From positions 10,455,501 through 10,519,500 of the forward strand of contig JAVHKY010000054.1 of assembly GCA_035079385.1 (NCBI GenBank): a DNA stretch of 64,000 nucleotides, read 5' to 3'. Of this stretch, positions 11,468 through 22,569 are shown one piece after another. The DNA is from Aspidiotus rigidus (Eukaryota > Arthropoda > Insecta > Hemiptera > Diaspididae). The position numbers and the translations under genes are program-made. The stretch's first letter is position 1; every line of letters starts with the position of its first letter. Under the pieces are notes generated by a model. That model worked only from the letters and a program-made list of their open reading frames with translations, did not search any database and had not been told where the DNA came from.

Positions 11468-12055
11468 TTAATCTTTTTCACCATACTGTGCGTGGGCCTT
11501 CCCATTTACTTTGAAATTTTCTTCCATTCTTCCTTTGTGGGTTGTATAACCAGACTTTATCACCAGGTCCAAGAAGTTCTTCAATTGCGTCAATTTTTTG
11601 GCGATCTCTAAGCTGTCTCGGATTAGCTCATGGACCTTCTGGAGTTGTTTTCCAAGTTGCATTGAATGCTCTTGAACATTGTGTGATTTGTGAAGAGACG
11701 TTCCAAATTCCAAATCACATGGTAACCATACTTCGCGTCCAAACATAATCTTGGCTGAAGTCTTTTTCGTACATGCATGCACTGATGACCTATATATTAG
11801 GCGAAAAGGGGGATTTATGGATCCTGGTCCTTTAGGCTTTCATCGATGACTTTGGCTAGAACTTGTCCTCGGTGTGATCACATCGTTCAACCATTCCGTC
11901 TGTTTGTGGATGGTGCGGTGTGGTATGGACTTCTTCTGATATTGTTGTAACCTGTCTAAATACCTTCGACTCGAAATTTCGACCTTGGTCTGTATGTAAA
12001 TCCACTTCTATACACTTTGCGAAATAATTCTTATAACCAGGATAAATCAGTTTCC
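11468..12055 (-). pseudogene. Ty3/gypsy integrase remnant
   Basis: Read on the minus strand, about 12010-11890 gives HTDQGRNFESKVF and then TTPHHPQTDGMVER. These hold the second catalytic Asp and the Glu of a DDE integrase core. After a frameshift, 11782-11468 continues with SAKIMFGREVWLPCDLEFG, the usual sequence after the core in Mdg/412-type gypsy integrases, then a Lys-rich tail. The first catalytic Asp, zinc finger and RT are absent. It faces away from the RNase H fragment at 12820-13164, so the two are separate pieces or were rearranged. It is unrelated in detail to the intact gypsy element at 53227-64000. Confidence 0.8.
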
Positions 12056-12819
12056 TCTGTCTGGTTCTGGAAATAGCCTGGTAAGAAATAAGGGAAAAAT
12101 TTTATGATACTCCCTTTTTTATTCACTCAGTGTCCCTTATTATTTCCATTTTGTCGTTCATCTAATTTGAAACAATCGAAGAAACTGTGGCGTAAGTTAG
12201 ATTTAAGTAGCTGTAGTAAAGATAAAATCTAAGATCGGAGACCGCAAGAAATATTCATTCGTTTCAACAAAAAATCTACTCACAAAATAAAAAAGACGGA
12301 TGTGTAGATAATATACCTTGTATTTTGCGCGAATAAGGCGCCTCCTGTTTGCTCGAGAAAAATCAACTATTCAAATAATAATTCAATCGTGTTGAGCGAA
12401 ACAACATATGCATAGGCTTATTTTTTCCAACACAAATACAAATGCTCGTACATTCCATAATCCGGATTATGATCACGTACTTGATGAACGTTGACAGCTT
12501 ACATGGACGACGATTTAACAGACACGATAATTTCCCCCTCATTTATGTATTGTTGTTATTATTTGTCTTCGATTTCTATTGCGTTACAAGAACTGGACGA
12601 ATGGAACGCGTAAAAGCTTCGCGAATAGTAAAAATGCACAATCATTTTTTTGTTTAGTATATTATGAACCACGAATAGCCTATTAGCTCTTTTAGTACGT
12701 GGGTTTATCTCCGCAATGAGAATGCGATACAGTTCAACATATTCGTATTAGACCTAAATAGTTATCGTACCTAGATGTAATGTTAAATTCGCTTGATTGC
12801 TAAATCAGTAGACTCGATA
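12056..12819. other. AT-rich spacer, nothing identified
   Basis: Only short ORFs without motifs. It lies between two gypsy remnants in opposite orientation and may be decayed retroelement sequence. Confidence 0.4.
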
Positions 12820-13164
12820 TCTTTTTCGCCGAAGTTGTGAAATCGGCAACGATATTTGTGGCCATAGAAACTGTATTGTCTCAAATAGACAATTCTGAAG
12901 AAAACCCTATCGCGTATTACAGTAAAGCTCTGAGCAAGGCAGGCGAGAACTACTGGCAGTTGTCGAAACAAAAACAATCAAGCATTTCACAAGTATTTTT
13001 ATATAAGCAGAAATTTTTATTGAGAACTGATCACGGTGCTCTACACTGGATAATGTCCTTTAAAAAACCAGAAGGGCGAATTGCGAGATGGATTTGCAAA
13101 CCTACACTTTTAATATCCAACACCGCACGGGAAAGATCCATTAAAATGCCGATGTCTTGCCAGG
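12820..13164 (+). pseudogene. Ty3/gypsy RNase H remnant
   Basis: The frame contains IETVLSQIDN, PIAYYSKALSKAGENYW, KFLLRTDHGALHWIMSFK and PEGRIARWI. This is the RNase H domain of a Ty3/gypsy Pol from just after the first catalytic Asp, which is missing, through the TDHxAL block. The usual tether between YSKALS and KFLLRTDH is degraded, and the frame is lost after ERSIKMP. Its downstream flank is cut by the PLE insertion at 13177. Sequence after the second target duplication (from 19170) may be its continuation. Confidence 0.85.
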
Positions 13165-13176
13165 AAGAATGAAGTT
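13165..13176 (+). repeat. 12-bp target-site duplication, left (PLE-A locus)
   Basis: AAGAATGAAGTT here recurs at 19158-19169, immediately after the far end of the compound element. Confidence 0.85.
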
Positions 13177-13325
13177 TCTAACGACGACATACTCAACGAT
13201 TAAAACGTACGGAGTAATTTGAATAGAGCCACAGAAATGAAAATACACCGGAGCGCTTTCGATTAAAAAACCATTGTCAACGGGGACGTGAAAGCAACTG
13301 AACCAACTCCGGCCGGCAACAAGAA

Positions 13326-13950
13326 CTACCGAGGAGGACATGACTGAACTAGCGAGTCATCACAATGTGAATCATACTCGTAAACTAATTCAATCAAACC
13401 CTCATCAGGTATGTACCTGTTGAGCACATTTAGGTTATCGTTATTCAGATGGCGAATAATTTCGATGTGTTCTGGCGCGGTACGTTTGAAAGCCGAGGAC
13501 TCTCTATGGAGGAGGGACTCAGATCCCTCTATGAAACCATGGCCAGTGGTAATAAGATGGTCCGCAAATGCCGAATCACCCAATTTCTTCTTTTCCCACG
13601 CCTTTCTATGCTCATCTATTCTGATTTTGAGCTGACGTCCAGTCTCGCTTATATAGATTCCATTACAATCATTACACTCAATTTTGTAAACCCCGCTTCT
13701 TTCGACCAGTGGGATGGGGTCCTTTAACTTAACGAACAAGCTTTTTACAGTGTTAAGATTGTAAAACACTGGCCGAAACCCAAATGATCGGAGGACACGA
13801 CCTAATTGGGAAGAAAATTTCCCCAAAAACGGAAGCCTAATCCAACGTTTCCTACTATCTGACGCTGGATTACGGGGGAGGGAGATAGTAGAATCAAGGC
13901 ATTTCCGAGTCAATTTCCTATGGACCATCAAGTCAATATCCAAGCTGATC
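13326..13950 (-). pseudogene. PLE-A inverted 5'-truncated copy: GIY-YIG endonuclease part
   Basis: This open frame of about 210 codons covers the C-terminal third of a Penelope-like protein: the RT-to-endonuclease linker, then the GIY-YIG domain. Visible motifs are RSGVYKIECNDCNGIYISETG with a Cx2C pair, then KIRIDEHRKAWEKKKLG, FADHLITTGHGF and EHIEIIRHLN. The YIG glycine is changed: YISETG here, YIGETG in the copies at 17413-18917 and 51558-52565. The RT is absent because the copy is truncated at 13950, where it abuts the plus-strand copy. The 3' untranslated part continues to 13177. Confidence 0.85.
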
Positions 13951-14777
13951 GTTTTCATCCCATATTTGGTTTCTTAATAAGTGTTTAAAATTGCATGTGA
14001 AACCCAAGTTTATCAAATTTGGGCTGTTCTCCGATTGTGTTCAGACCACCAGGAAACTGGAAAAATTTTTGACAGAAAAATGGATCCGTACTGAGTTGCG
14101 GAGGTGGTATGGGAAGCTGAATATCACCACAAGGTTGAACTTGTTGGTCCATTCTAAGCTTTCTGGTTTACTTTCGCTGGGTGAGTTGGATCTGTTTATC
14201 AAGTCGGTTAACCTTAAATGTCGGTCTTTTGAGGCTAAATTGAAACGTAAGAAAAATAAGAAGCTTACCTCCCTCCTAAATTTGAATGCCTCCGCTGTCC
14301 AGGAAGTGAGTACTGACGTCAGCGTTATCCAAAAGTTTCAACCGCGGATTATAAATTGTAGTAATGTTGAGTTTGAGAGTGACGAGTTGTATCTCGTGGA
14401 GAAGGGGTTAAAATTCGGGTTACCCCCTCTTAATAATGCTAACACTTTGGCCAATGTTGTTGCGGACCTCGAAATAAAAATTGGGCCTGGGGTTAATACT
14501 CAGAAAGCGTGTGCCGCCCTTGTCCGCCATACCCCCCTCCCTCGTATAAATGATCTGGCTTTTGAGGTGATTAAGAGGATCAAGAGGAGGGTCAGGGAGG
14601 AGGGCTTAACCATTACTAAGGCTGATAAAGGGAATGCCATTGTCGTTATGGATAAGTCCTCTTACGTCTCCAAGGTCTATGACGTTCTCGACCAGTGTGG
14701 CGCCAAGGAAAATGCGGATTTCAATTTTCCAAATCACGTCAAAGAAGTTAGATGTGTTATAAAGAATTGTGAATTTA
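13951..14777 (+). pseudogene. PLE-A N-terminal and early RT region, split by family B
   Basis: The frame encodes the N-terminal domain of a Penelope-like RT (KWIRTELRRWYGKLNITTRL, VEKGLKFGLPPLNN) up to the first RT block (ITKADKGNAIVVMDKSSYV). It stops at 14777 where family B is inserted. The reading frame itself is open throughout. The same protein resumes at 17413. The 5' end is truncated at the head-to-head junction, so the true start is missing. A homologous, slightly diverged piece is at 52576-53226. Confidence 0.85.
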
Positions 14778-14865
14778 AACGAATCCGTTCCTTCAAATTA
14801 CGGCTATCCATATTAAACAAATTAAATTTAGGATAGCCGTAATTTGAAGGAACGGATTCGTTTAA
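14775..14865. repeat. 35-bp perfect inverted repeat at the 5' end of PLE-B
   Basis: Arms 14775-14809 and 14831-14865 are perfectly complementary around a 21-bp AT-rich loop. The left arm is the first sequence of the inserted element. It is therefore a tiny 5' inverted duplication, analogous to the longer inverted copies of family A. Confidence 0.9.
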
Positions 14866-17256
14866 TTGAGAACGCTTCTGCGGCGTATTTACAGTTCCTT
14901 TTTCTGAAATTTCGGAAGCAACGCGCTTCGTTTTCCTCTCATATTTGGTTTCTTCGTCGGTGTTTAGTGTTGCATTTGAGACCCAAGTTCGTTAAATTCC
15001 GGTTTTATTCCGATTGTAAGGTTACGACTGAGAAACTGGAAAATTATATGAGGGAGAAGTGGATCAGAACAGAGTTGCGAAGATGGTATGGTAAATTTAA
15101 TATCACGACCAGATTAAACCTTATGGTCCATTCGAGACTCTCCGGCATGCTCCTCCCCCTCGAGTTTGATTACTTCATGCGGGACGTCAATGAAAAGTGT
15201 CGGAAGTTTGAGGCGATGTTGAGGGAGAGGAAAAATAAGAAGCCCTAATGACGGTTAATGAGGAGGTGGTTGAGGAGGGGGTGAGTGATGGTGTTGTCGT
15301 TCATAAATTCCATCCCCCCCCTCATAAATAATAGTCAGGAAGTGTTCAATAGTGACGAAACATCCCTCCATGAGAAAGGTTTGAAGTTCAGTATGCCTCC
15401 CCTCAAGAATGATGAAACCTTGGCGAATGTTGTTGCGGATCTTGCGGTTAAGATTGGTCCTGGTTTTAATACCCAGAAAGTTTGTGCCGAATTAGTCCGT
15501 AAAAACCCCCTCCCTCGCATGAGTAATAAATTGGGAGGAGTGATTCAAGGTTTGAAGAGGGAGATTTGATCGTCACTAAGGCTGACAAGGGCAACGCTGT
15601 TGTAGTGATGGAGAGATCGGCCTATTCTTCTAAGGTCCATGAAGTCCTACAACAGTGTGGTGCTAAAGAGAGTGAGGATTTCAGCTTTCCCAAGCACGTC
15701 AGAGAAGTTAGGTGTGTCATCAACAGGAGTGAGGCTATTATCAAAACCCCTGCTTTGAAAAAAGCCCTCCTTGTTCCTAACCCCACACCCCGCCTCTTGT
15801 ACGGGCTGCCTAAAGTGCATAAGAATAATACCCCGATGAGACCCGTTGTTTCTTTCGTCTCCTCTCCTACCTACCTCCTTGCAAAATTCCTTGACCGTTG
15901 GTTCAAAAATCGTATTGATTTTGAATCCCCTCATTCGGTCTTGAATTCGGCCTCTTTAACTGACGTCCTCAAGGATGTAAGCCTTCCCCCGGGAACGACC
16001 ATCTGCTCGTTTGATGTTGTTGGTTTGTTCCCGAATATTCCTAAGGCTGCTACTATCCAGCGTATGGGTGAGCTACTCGTCAAAGCCAACGTTTCTCATA
16101 ATGAGCTTCACGAATTCTTCGATCTTCTTAATACTTGCTGGTCCCCTAACTACTGCAAATTTGAAGGGAAATTTTTCGAGTTCCCTGACGAAGTCCACCA
16201 CTAGGCTCTCTCCTATCCGAAATCTTCATGTCTAAGTTTGAACTTGACCTCTTTTCCTCGAACCACGTGTTACTTAATCATATTCATTATTGGCACAGGT
16301 ACGTTGATGACGTTCTATGTACCTGGACTGGTCACCCAGATCTCCTTGGTGAGTTTCTGAGGTATCTCAATTCCTGGTACCCTTCCATCAAATTTACGTT
16401 GGAAATAGGGGTATTTTCCATTAACTTTTTGGATTTATCGATCTCTATAATAGACGGTATCCATAAGTTTGGAATTTACAGGAAAGATACTACGACCGAT
16501 GTTTTAGTCCACCGTGGTTCGTTCGGTCCTGTTGCTCACAAGATGGCTGCTTTTCATAGCCTAGTTCACAGACTGACTCGTATTCCTTTGAGTCAGTCTG
16601 CCTTGAAGAAAGAGTTAATCACAATAAAACACCTGGCCAGAGTGAATGGGGTCAATGTCGATGTTGACGTGATGGTTCGGAGGAAAGTTACAAGGGGCCT
16701 CCTGGATTCCACCACCTCCCTCCCCCGAGACACGATCCGTGATCGCCGTTTGCGTTGGATCAGTCTCCCTTTCTTGGGGAAGTTCTCCCAGCAATTGGGT
16801 CGGGCCCTTCGCCCGTTTGGCTTCAGACCCGCGTTTTACAACCCTACCACAGTCAAGAGGTTGTTTGTGAGACTGAAGGACCCCATACCTGTTGATGAGA
16901 GGAGTGGTGTGTATAAGTTGGAGTGTGAGGATTGTGGAGGCTTTTATATTGGCGAGACCAGCCGCCAAATGAAAGTTCGAATAGCTGAGCATATGAAGTC
17001 TTGGAAGAAGGGACACTTGGGGGAGTCAACTTTCGCCGATCACTTAATAAACAGTGGCCACAGCTTCCGCGAGGGATCCGAAAAGCTCCTCCATAAGGAG
17101 AATTCCTACCGAAAGCGTATCGCCCTCGAGAATATAGAGATAATTCGTCATCTCAACACTGACGGTATCACTGTACTCAATTCGTACATTCCGGAAGATG
17201 GCTTGATCGAACTGGTTTATGACTCACACCGTGATTTCTCGTTTGGACGATCTTAA
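14844..17256 (+). pseudogene. PLE-B reverse transcriptase with GIY-YIG endonuclease, frameshifted
   Basis: The reading frame is collinear with family A but broken. The first frame (14844-15248) ends at a stop after KNKKP. A frameshift lies at a C8 run (about 15315-15322). Another is near 15560 before the DLIVTKADKGNAVVV block. A gap near 16195-16205 removes residues equivalent to GIPIGSP of family A. RT landmarks are LLYGLPKVHK with PMRPVVSFVSSPTYLLAKFLD, ICSFDVVGLFPNIP with the first catalytic Asp, and HRYVDDVLCTW with the catalytic YVDD. The endonuclease part has SGVYKLECEDCGGFYIGETS, RIAEH and FADHLINSGHSF. The endonuclease frame (16228-17256) is uninterrupted. PLEs use GIY-YIG cleavage to prime reverse transcription at the target. 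Confidence 0.9.
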
Positions 17257-17302
17257 TACCTCGTTCTTCTCTTTTGTTCGTCAGTTGCTTTCATTTCAGG
17301 CT

Positions 17303-17330
17303 TTGAAGATGGTTGTTTAACCGAAAGCGC
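17303..17330 (+). ncRNA. Degenerate hammerhead-like motif in PLE-B 3' region
   Basis: TTGAAGATGGTT-GTTT-AACCGAAAGCGC. A GGTT/AACC stem is followed directly by GAAA, with TTGAAGA in place of the CTGATGA core. It occupies the same place after the stop codon as the motif at 19015-19045 in family A. It closely resembles the motif in the 176-bp insertion at 38935-39110. Confidence 0.35.
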
Positions 17331-17412
17331 TCGTCGTATTTTCATTTTTTCTGCGGTTTGCATGTTTACTCCACGTCGGAGTATTCCTCTTTCTTGTTTA
17401 ATTGTGAATTTA

Positions 17413-18917
17413 TTATTAAGACCCCTAAGCTTAAAAGAATGCTTCTTGAGCCCAATCCAGTGCCGCCCCCCCCCCTTGTACGGGCTACCTACGGTTCATA
17501 AGAGGGACACCCCGATGCGGCCGGTCGTTTCTTTTGTGTCTTCCCCCACGTACTTCTTGGCGAAATTTGTGGACCGTTTGTTCAAATCTAGAGTGGAATT
17601 TGAGTCATCCTACTCTGTGAAGAATTCGGTCTCTTTGGCTAATAAGCTTAAGGATGACATTCTTCCGCCCGATTCAACCCTATGCTCCTTTGACGTAGTC
17701 GGCTTATTTTCAAGTATCCCTAGAGCTACTGCCATGCAACATATGGGAGACCTTTTGATCCAATCTAATATCTGTCACGAAGAGTTGGCAGAATTTTTTA
17801 AATTACTCAATATTTGTTGGTCTCCCAACTTTTGTAAATTTGAAGGCAAATTTTTCGAATTTCCTGAGGAGGTATAGGTATCCCTATTGGCTCTCCTCTG
17901 GGTTCCCTCATTTCGGAGGTTTTAATGTCTAAATTTGAGCTTGATCTCTTTTCCTCTGGTCAGGGGTTTTTGGGTCATATATATTATTGGCATAGGTACG
18001 TCGACGATTTGTTGTGTTTGTGGACCAGTCAACGGGATCTCCTTTTGGAGTTTCTCAGGTATCTTAACAGTTTATACCCATCCATCAAATTCACTTGGAA
18101 GTAGGCGGTTCATCTATAAATTTTTTGGACCTTACTATCTCTAATAGAGAAGGTGCCCACGAATTCGCCATGTATAGAAAAGATACCTCGACCGATATTA
18201 CTGTCCACGGCAGATCTTTCTGCCCTGTTGCTCACAAATATACCGGTTTTAATAGTTATATTCACCAGTTGACGAGTATCCCATTAGGTCAGCTCGCTTT
18301 TCAACAGGAGCTTTCGACTATAAAGCACTTGGCCAGAGTGAACGAGATCAGCTTGGATATTGACTTGATGGTCCATAGGAAATTAACTCGGAAATGCCTT
18401 GATTCCACTACCTCCCTCCCCCGTAATCCAGCGTCAGATAGTAGGAAACGTTGGATTAGGCTTCCGTCTTTGGGGCAATTTTCTTCCCAATTGAGGTTGT
18501 GTCTTCCGCCCATTTGGGTTTCGGCCAGTGTTTTACAATCTGAACACTGTAAAAAGCTTGTTCGTTAAGTTAAAGGACCCCATCCCACTCGTCGAAAGAA
18601 GCGGGGTTTACAAAATTGAGTGTAATGATTGTAATGGAATCTATATAGGCGAGACTGGACGTCAGCTCAAAATCAGAATAGATGAGCATAGGAAGGCGTG
18701 GGAAAAGAAGAAATTGGGTGATTCGGCATTTGCGGACCATCTTATTACCACTGGCCATGGTTTCATAGAGGGATCTGAGTCCCTCCTCCACAGAGAGTCC
18801 TCGGCTTTCAAACGTACCGCGCTAGAACACATCGAAATTATTCGCCATCTGAATAACGATAACCTAAATGTGCTCAACAGGTACATACCTGATGAGGGTT
18901 TGATTGAATTAGTTTAG
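17413..18917 (+). pseudogene. PLE-A RT core and GIY-YIG endonuclease, frameshifted
   Basis: This is the continuation of 13951-14777 after the family B insertion. A C9 run at about 17466-17474 shifts the frame before YGLPTVHK. PMRPVVSFVSSPTYFLAKFV and LCSFDVVGLFSSIP follow (up to 17877). A one-base loss then brings a stop just before the GIPIGSPLGSL block. RT motif HRYVDDLLCLW is intact in another frame (17990-18025). Frameshifts near 18095 and 18500 separate the linker from the endonuclease frame 18528-18917. That frame keeps a good YIGETGRQLKIRIDEHRKAW and FADHLITTGHGF. A stop after GLIELV shortens the C-terminus compared with 51558-52565. Confidence 0.88.
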
Positions 18918-19157
18918 GAGTATGATTCACATTGTGATGACTCGCTAGTTCAGTCATGTCCTCCTCGGTAGTTCTTGTTGTCGGCCGGAGTTGGTTCAGT
19001 TGCTTTCACGTCCCCGTTGACAATGGTTTTTTAATCGAAAGCGCTCCGGTGTATTTTCATTTCTGTGGCTCTATTCAAATTACTCCGTACGTTTTAATGG
19101 TTGAGTATGTCGTCGTTAGATGTTTATGGTCATATTTTAGAGAACCGAATTAATTCT
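18918..19157 (+). other. PLE-A 3' untranslated region and 37-bp tail
   Basis: Nearly identical sequence is found inverted at 13177-13330 and 51373-51560. A degenerate hammerhead-like motif lies at 19015-19045 (GGTTTTTTAATC stem followed by GAAAGCGC). After GTCGTCGTTAG, a 37-bp tail ending GAATTAATTC is present here and at 51373-51410 but missing from the inverted copy at 13177. Confidence 0.8.
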
Positions 19158-19169
19158 AAGAATGAAGTT
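19158..19169 (+). repeat. 12-bp target-site duplication, right (PLE-A locus)
   Basis: AAGAATGAAGTT, identical to 13165-13176. Confidence 0.85.
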
Positions 19170-21714
19170 ATTGTGATCGACAGGATCAGTAGGAGATCAC
19201 CATCAAGAACACTCAGTTTGGGACTAACTTCAACATGTGAGATTCTCAACTGCAAGATTACGACATTTTCTTTGTTTTGAACAGAAAGGAAGAAAAATTG
19301 GCAGGAGATCAGCTGTTCAAAATCAGTCAACTGTGGTCTCCAGGAGAACGCCCTATATGTTGAACAAGGAATTCTTTACAGAATCTAGGAATCTGTTGAT
19401 GGTCTTAGGGCTCGAGACGAAAAGTTATTCCAAAAATAGCTTAGTTCCAGGAGTGTTGGTCGATGACCGGAGATTCGTGAAACAGAAAAAATGTCGACCA
19501 GCGAGCTGTTACGAGGTACAAAAATTCTTGTGTGCATATTACCTGAATTAGTCTCTTTGCGCGCCTCTATTAATATTGAAATTGTCCGCGTGAATTTTAA
19601 ATTTTATATTTCAGTTAGAAATAAAGTGGTTTTAAAGAAACTCACGATCTAAGCCATTTGTAGGAGGATTGGGACAACGCGAGGGTCTTGAAAATGAGTA
19701 AAAATTGTGATAGTTTTCTTGTTTTTATTTTTTCACAATTACCTCTTTCCCCGATTGTTTAATCTATTTACTGAAAAATCAAAGTACTTACGTCTGTATT
19801 CTAAGACAACAGGAAATGCGTTAAAAAACTTGCCGATTGCGCTCTCGCACTTAGACAAACTTTTTATGTACACGTTACATATTCGCGCTATTGTTTTGTA
19901 GTCACGTGTGTTCATTTCCGTTCGTTCGACACAATATTAGCTGCGATTGTATTAAATAAATTGTTTTGTAATCATTCGGGAGTAAAAATTCGACGAATTT
20001 TCCGTCAACTATGAGAAACTAAATCCGTGCAAGGAATCGAGAACACGAATAACGGGATTGAGGAGGGAAAAAATTCAAACGGTAGAGCTGACAGACAGAA
20101 TACGTGTGGTACTACATTACACTCTTACATTCGGAGTACTAGGACGTAAATCTTTCTGTATTTTCAACGTGTGAGCTTATAACTCGTGTTTTTCTACCTT
20201 ATAAATCTGACGTCAGATGTTATCAAGATAAAGTATTAACAATGTTGAGAAGGTGTTACGCGCTAGGCTGGCGCGCGAGTTGTTCGATCAGCGGGCATTT
20301 TAAGATAAATCTATATAGGCCTAGGTACTGTGCTGAGTAGAATTGCTGAATTACAAGTGCACTACGAAGACCATGTGTTCTATAGTAAATTGAAAAAGGT
20401 AGAGACGGTAATATTTGAAAGTGAATAGTTTGAAATCGACAATAATTGTCGCGAGTGACCGACAGTAGGCCCCGCTCTGATAATTACAACGCTCGTGAGG
20501 GCAAAGGGGAACATTCTTTGCCGTACGTTCACAATAAAAGATTTTGCTCGTCTAAGAGGAGGTACGAGCCTATCATGAAACCTGCATTTTGGCTCGCTTT
20601 CAGAAATTCAGCTCAAAGTAAAAGTGATGTAAATCAAGCTCCCTCGGTAGACAGGTGACATACCAATGACGTAAGGTGGAATTTGATAAAACAGCATTAT
20701 CTATACAAATTCTTCATGAAGAAATACTATAGTAGCTTACAGTTCCACTGATTTACAAAAAAAATTCGCCAGGTACAGCGCTTTTGAGACAACTCTAAAG
20801 AGTACTTGTCGAGATGCTACTAATGAGGGTCGTGAGAAACGCCACGGTAACCGATACGAAGGTGAGATTTTGGGTTCAAGACTCCCCGCTTACTTTTTCG
20901 TATGATTAAACGATGTAATTTGTTCGAATAAAGTCGGTGCACAAACTGTACATACATTAGAAAATTAATACCTAATCTAGGGCCTGAGGCATTGGAACGG
21001 AACTATTAGTAAGGAGACATTTTGGTCAAAAAAAAAAAAAAAAAAAAATCTTCCAGTTTATGATTAAAAGAAATAATGTCAAGTCGCTGCTGCTTCGTTA
21101 ATAAGTCACGCCGTCGCGAAGATACCAAGTATGGCTCCATATGAATTACCAGTTAACGGTACGGCAGCCTGTCTAAATACACTAATTTTTGGAGCGAATT
21201 AAAGAAACCAGATATGCTTTCTCTTTTTCTTAGCACCATTTTGGTTCGTTTTTTTTAAGAATCCGCAAAATTTTAAAATTTTGGTACCACCGGCGAACTT
21301 TGATGAACGAGGTGCGGTTGAAGGTCACCAAAGAGTGACAGCAATCGCTGTTCGCGTAAAGGCTAAGAACAGTACAGTTTTTTAAAGGTGATCGGTCGAG
21401 AAAATTTCACAATCTTGTGATACCCCTTGAACGATTTTTAGAGTATTAGATTAAGATCTCAAGTGTAATTCTATTTTATTGGTCAGCTTACAAGAGTACT
21501 TTCGGGTATGTATCGTTACTGAGGAACAAAACCTTAAACATTAGTTTTTATGGTCTATCACTGTGATCTGATTCAGTGTCGTGCTAGCCCAGACGAGTGG
21601 CCGGGATCTCTGGCCAGAAAAGGCTCGGCCGCGAAGGTTTTAGGGGGCGCCGCCACGAAACTCTCGAAAGTTTGACCATGAAAGTTTGGTGGGGCCTAAA
21701 GAATATGAGCAAGC
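19170..21714. other. No confirmed gene; possible gypsy continuation at the left
   Basis: The first 350 bases hold scattered in-frame pieces that could be decayed Pol following the RNase H at 12820-13164, but no signature motif confirms it. Beyond that I see one TGACGTCA (20208), an A19 run near 21030, and a segment near 21590-21715. That segment resembles 25075-25200 (GGCCAGAAAA and GGGCCTAAA-AAT-TGAGC elements). Confidence 0.35.
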
Positions 21715-22130
21715 ACGACACTGGCACATAATCCAAATCAGAAAAGAGACGTTCGCGGTGTCATTTACAGTGAAAGCGTAGAAAGTCCCGCAAATAGTCC
21801 AAATCAGGAAAGAGGTGTTAATTGCGGTGGCATTTGCCACAAATTTCCAAATGGTCTCGCAAATAGTCAACATCAGAAAAGAGGCATTTGCGGTGTTTTT
21901 TACAGCGGGAGCGCAAATAGTTCAAATCAGAAAAGTGTTGTTTGTGGTGGCATTTGACACAAATTTCCAAATGGTCCTGTAAATAGTCCAAATCGGAAAG
22001 AAGGCGTTTGCAGTGTCGTCTGCCACAAAATTGCAAATAGTTCAAATTGAAAAAAAGATGTTTGCGTTGCTATATTCCATGAAATTGCAAATAGTTCAGC
22101 AAATAGTGAGAAACGTTTGTAGTGTCACTC
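21715..22130. repeat. Degenerate tandem repeat, about 60-130-bp period
   Basis: Units combine AAATAGTCCAAATCAGAAAAG, GCGTTTGCGGTGTCATTTG and CCACAAATTTCCAAATGGTC. At least six degenerate units are visible. On the minus strand they keep an open frame reading repeatedly like FSDLDYLRDHLEICGKCHRK, with a recurring C-x2-C-H. Without a clear start or flanking exons I treat it as a minisatellite. Confidence 0.7.
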
Positions 22131-22569
22131 TCTGGTCCAAATTAGGAAAATCGCGGTTAGAACCCCGAAGAAAAAGTTATCGAGAAGTGCCCACATTTTT
22201 ATGTAGAATTCTTCTTAAGAATATAGGTAAACAAAGTATTACAGTACTTCCACCAGAATTACTTTTGTTCATACATTTATTCCTTATCTTTTCCAAAGAA
22301 TTGGTATAAACTATGAGAAAAGTGCTCCATATAGGCATACATTTGAATTCTATATTCTGGCTTCAAAACTGATATTTTCATCGACTTTTTTTTTTTTTTT
22401 TTTTTATCCTTGAAATCTCTATTTTTGAATAAATCAATTTATGAGGTTGGAATTTCAATAGTTACCCCGAAAAAAACGACGGCTTCTTTAACAAAGTTCA
22501 GGAGGGAATCTGTTTCATCAGTCAAACTAGATGACCTGTGCAACCATGACACCTGGACAGGGGGAATAT

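Larger units (their letters stand above)
14778..17399 (+). mobile_element. Penelope-like element, family B, nested in family A
   Basis: This 2622-bp insertion is flanked by the 13-bp repeat AATTGTGAATTTA (14765-14777 and 17400-17412). Removing it restores collinearity with the homologous family A copy at 52576-53226. It is nearly full length: N-terminal domain, RT, linker, GIY-YIG endonuclease, then a 140-bp 3' untranslated segment. Family B differs from A at many positions across the protein, so it is a distinct lineage and not a recent duplicate. Confidence 0.9.
13177..19157. mobile_element. Compound Penelope-like element, family A, with nested family B
   Basis: An inverted 3' partial copy (13177-13950, minus) is joined head to head to a longer copy on the plus strand (13951-14777 and 17413-19157). 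The plus copy is interrupted by a second PLE. A 12-bp duplication brackets the whole, so the head-to-head structure entered as one insertion. The plus copy ends with a 37-bp tail (about 19120-19156) that the inverted copy lacks. Inverted partial copies and short one-sided tails are established Penelope features. The insertion site is the decayed gypsy RNase H at 12820-13164. Confidence 0.88.

Noticed and set aside
18570..18886. Minus-strand ORFs opposite the PLE endonuclease, repeated at 13411-13727 and 51643-51959
   Set aside because: They are antisense shadows that recur only because the endonuclease sequence itself is repeated.
20820..20905. Possible tRNA with GGGTTCAAGACTCC B-box-like segment
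   Set aside because: No A box at proper distance and no acceptor or anticodon stem could be formed.
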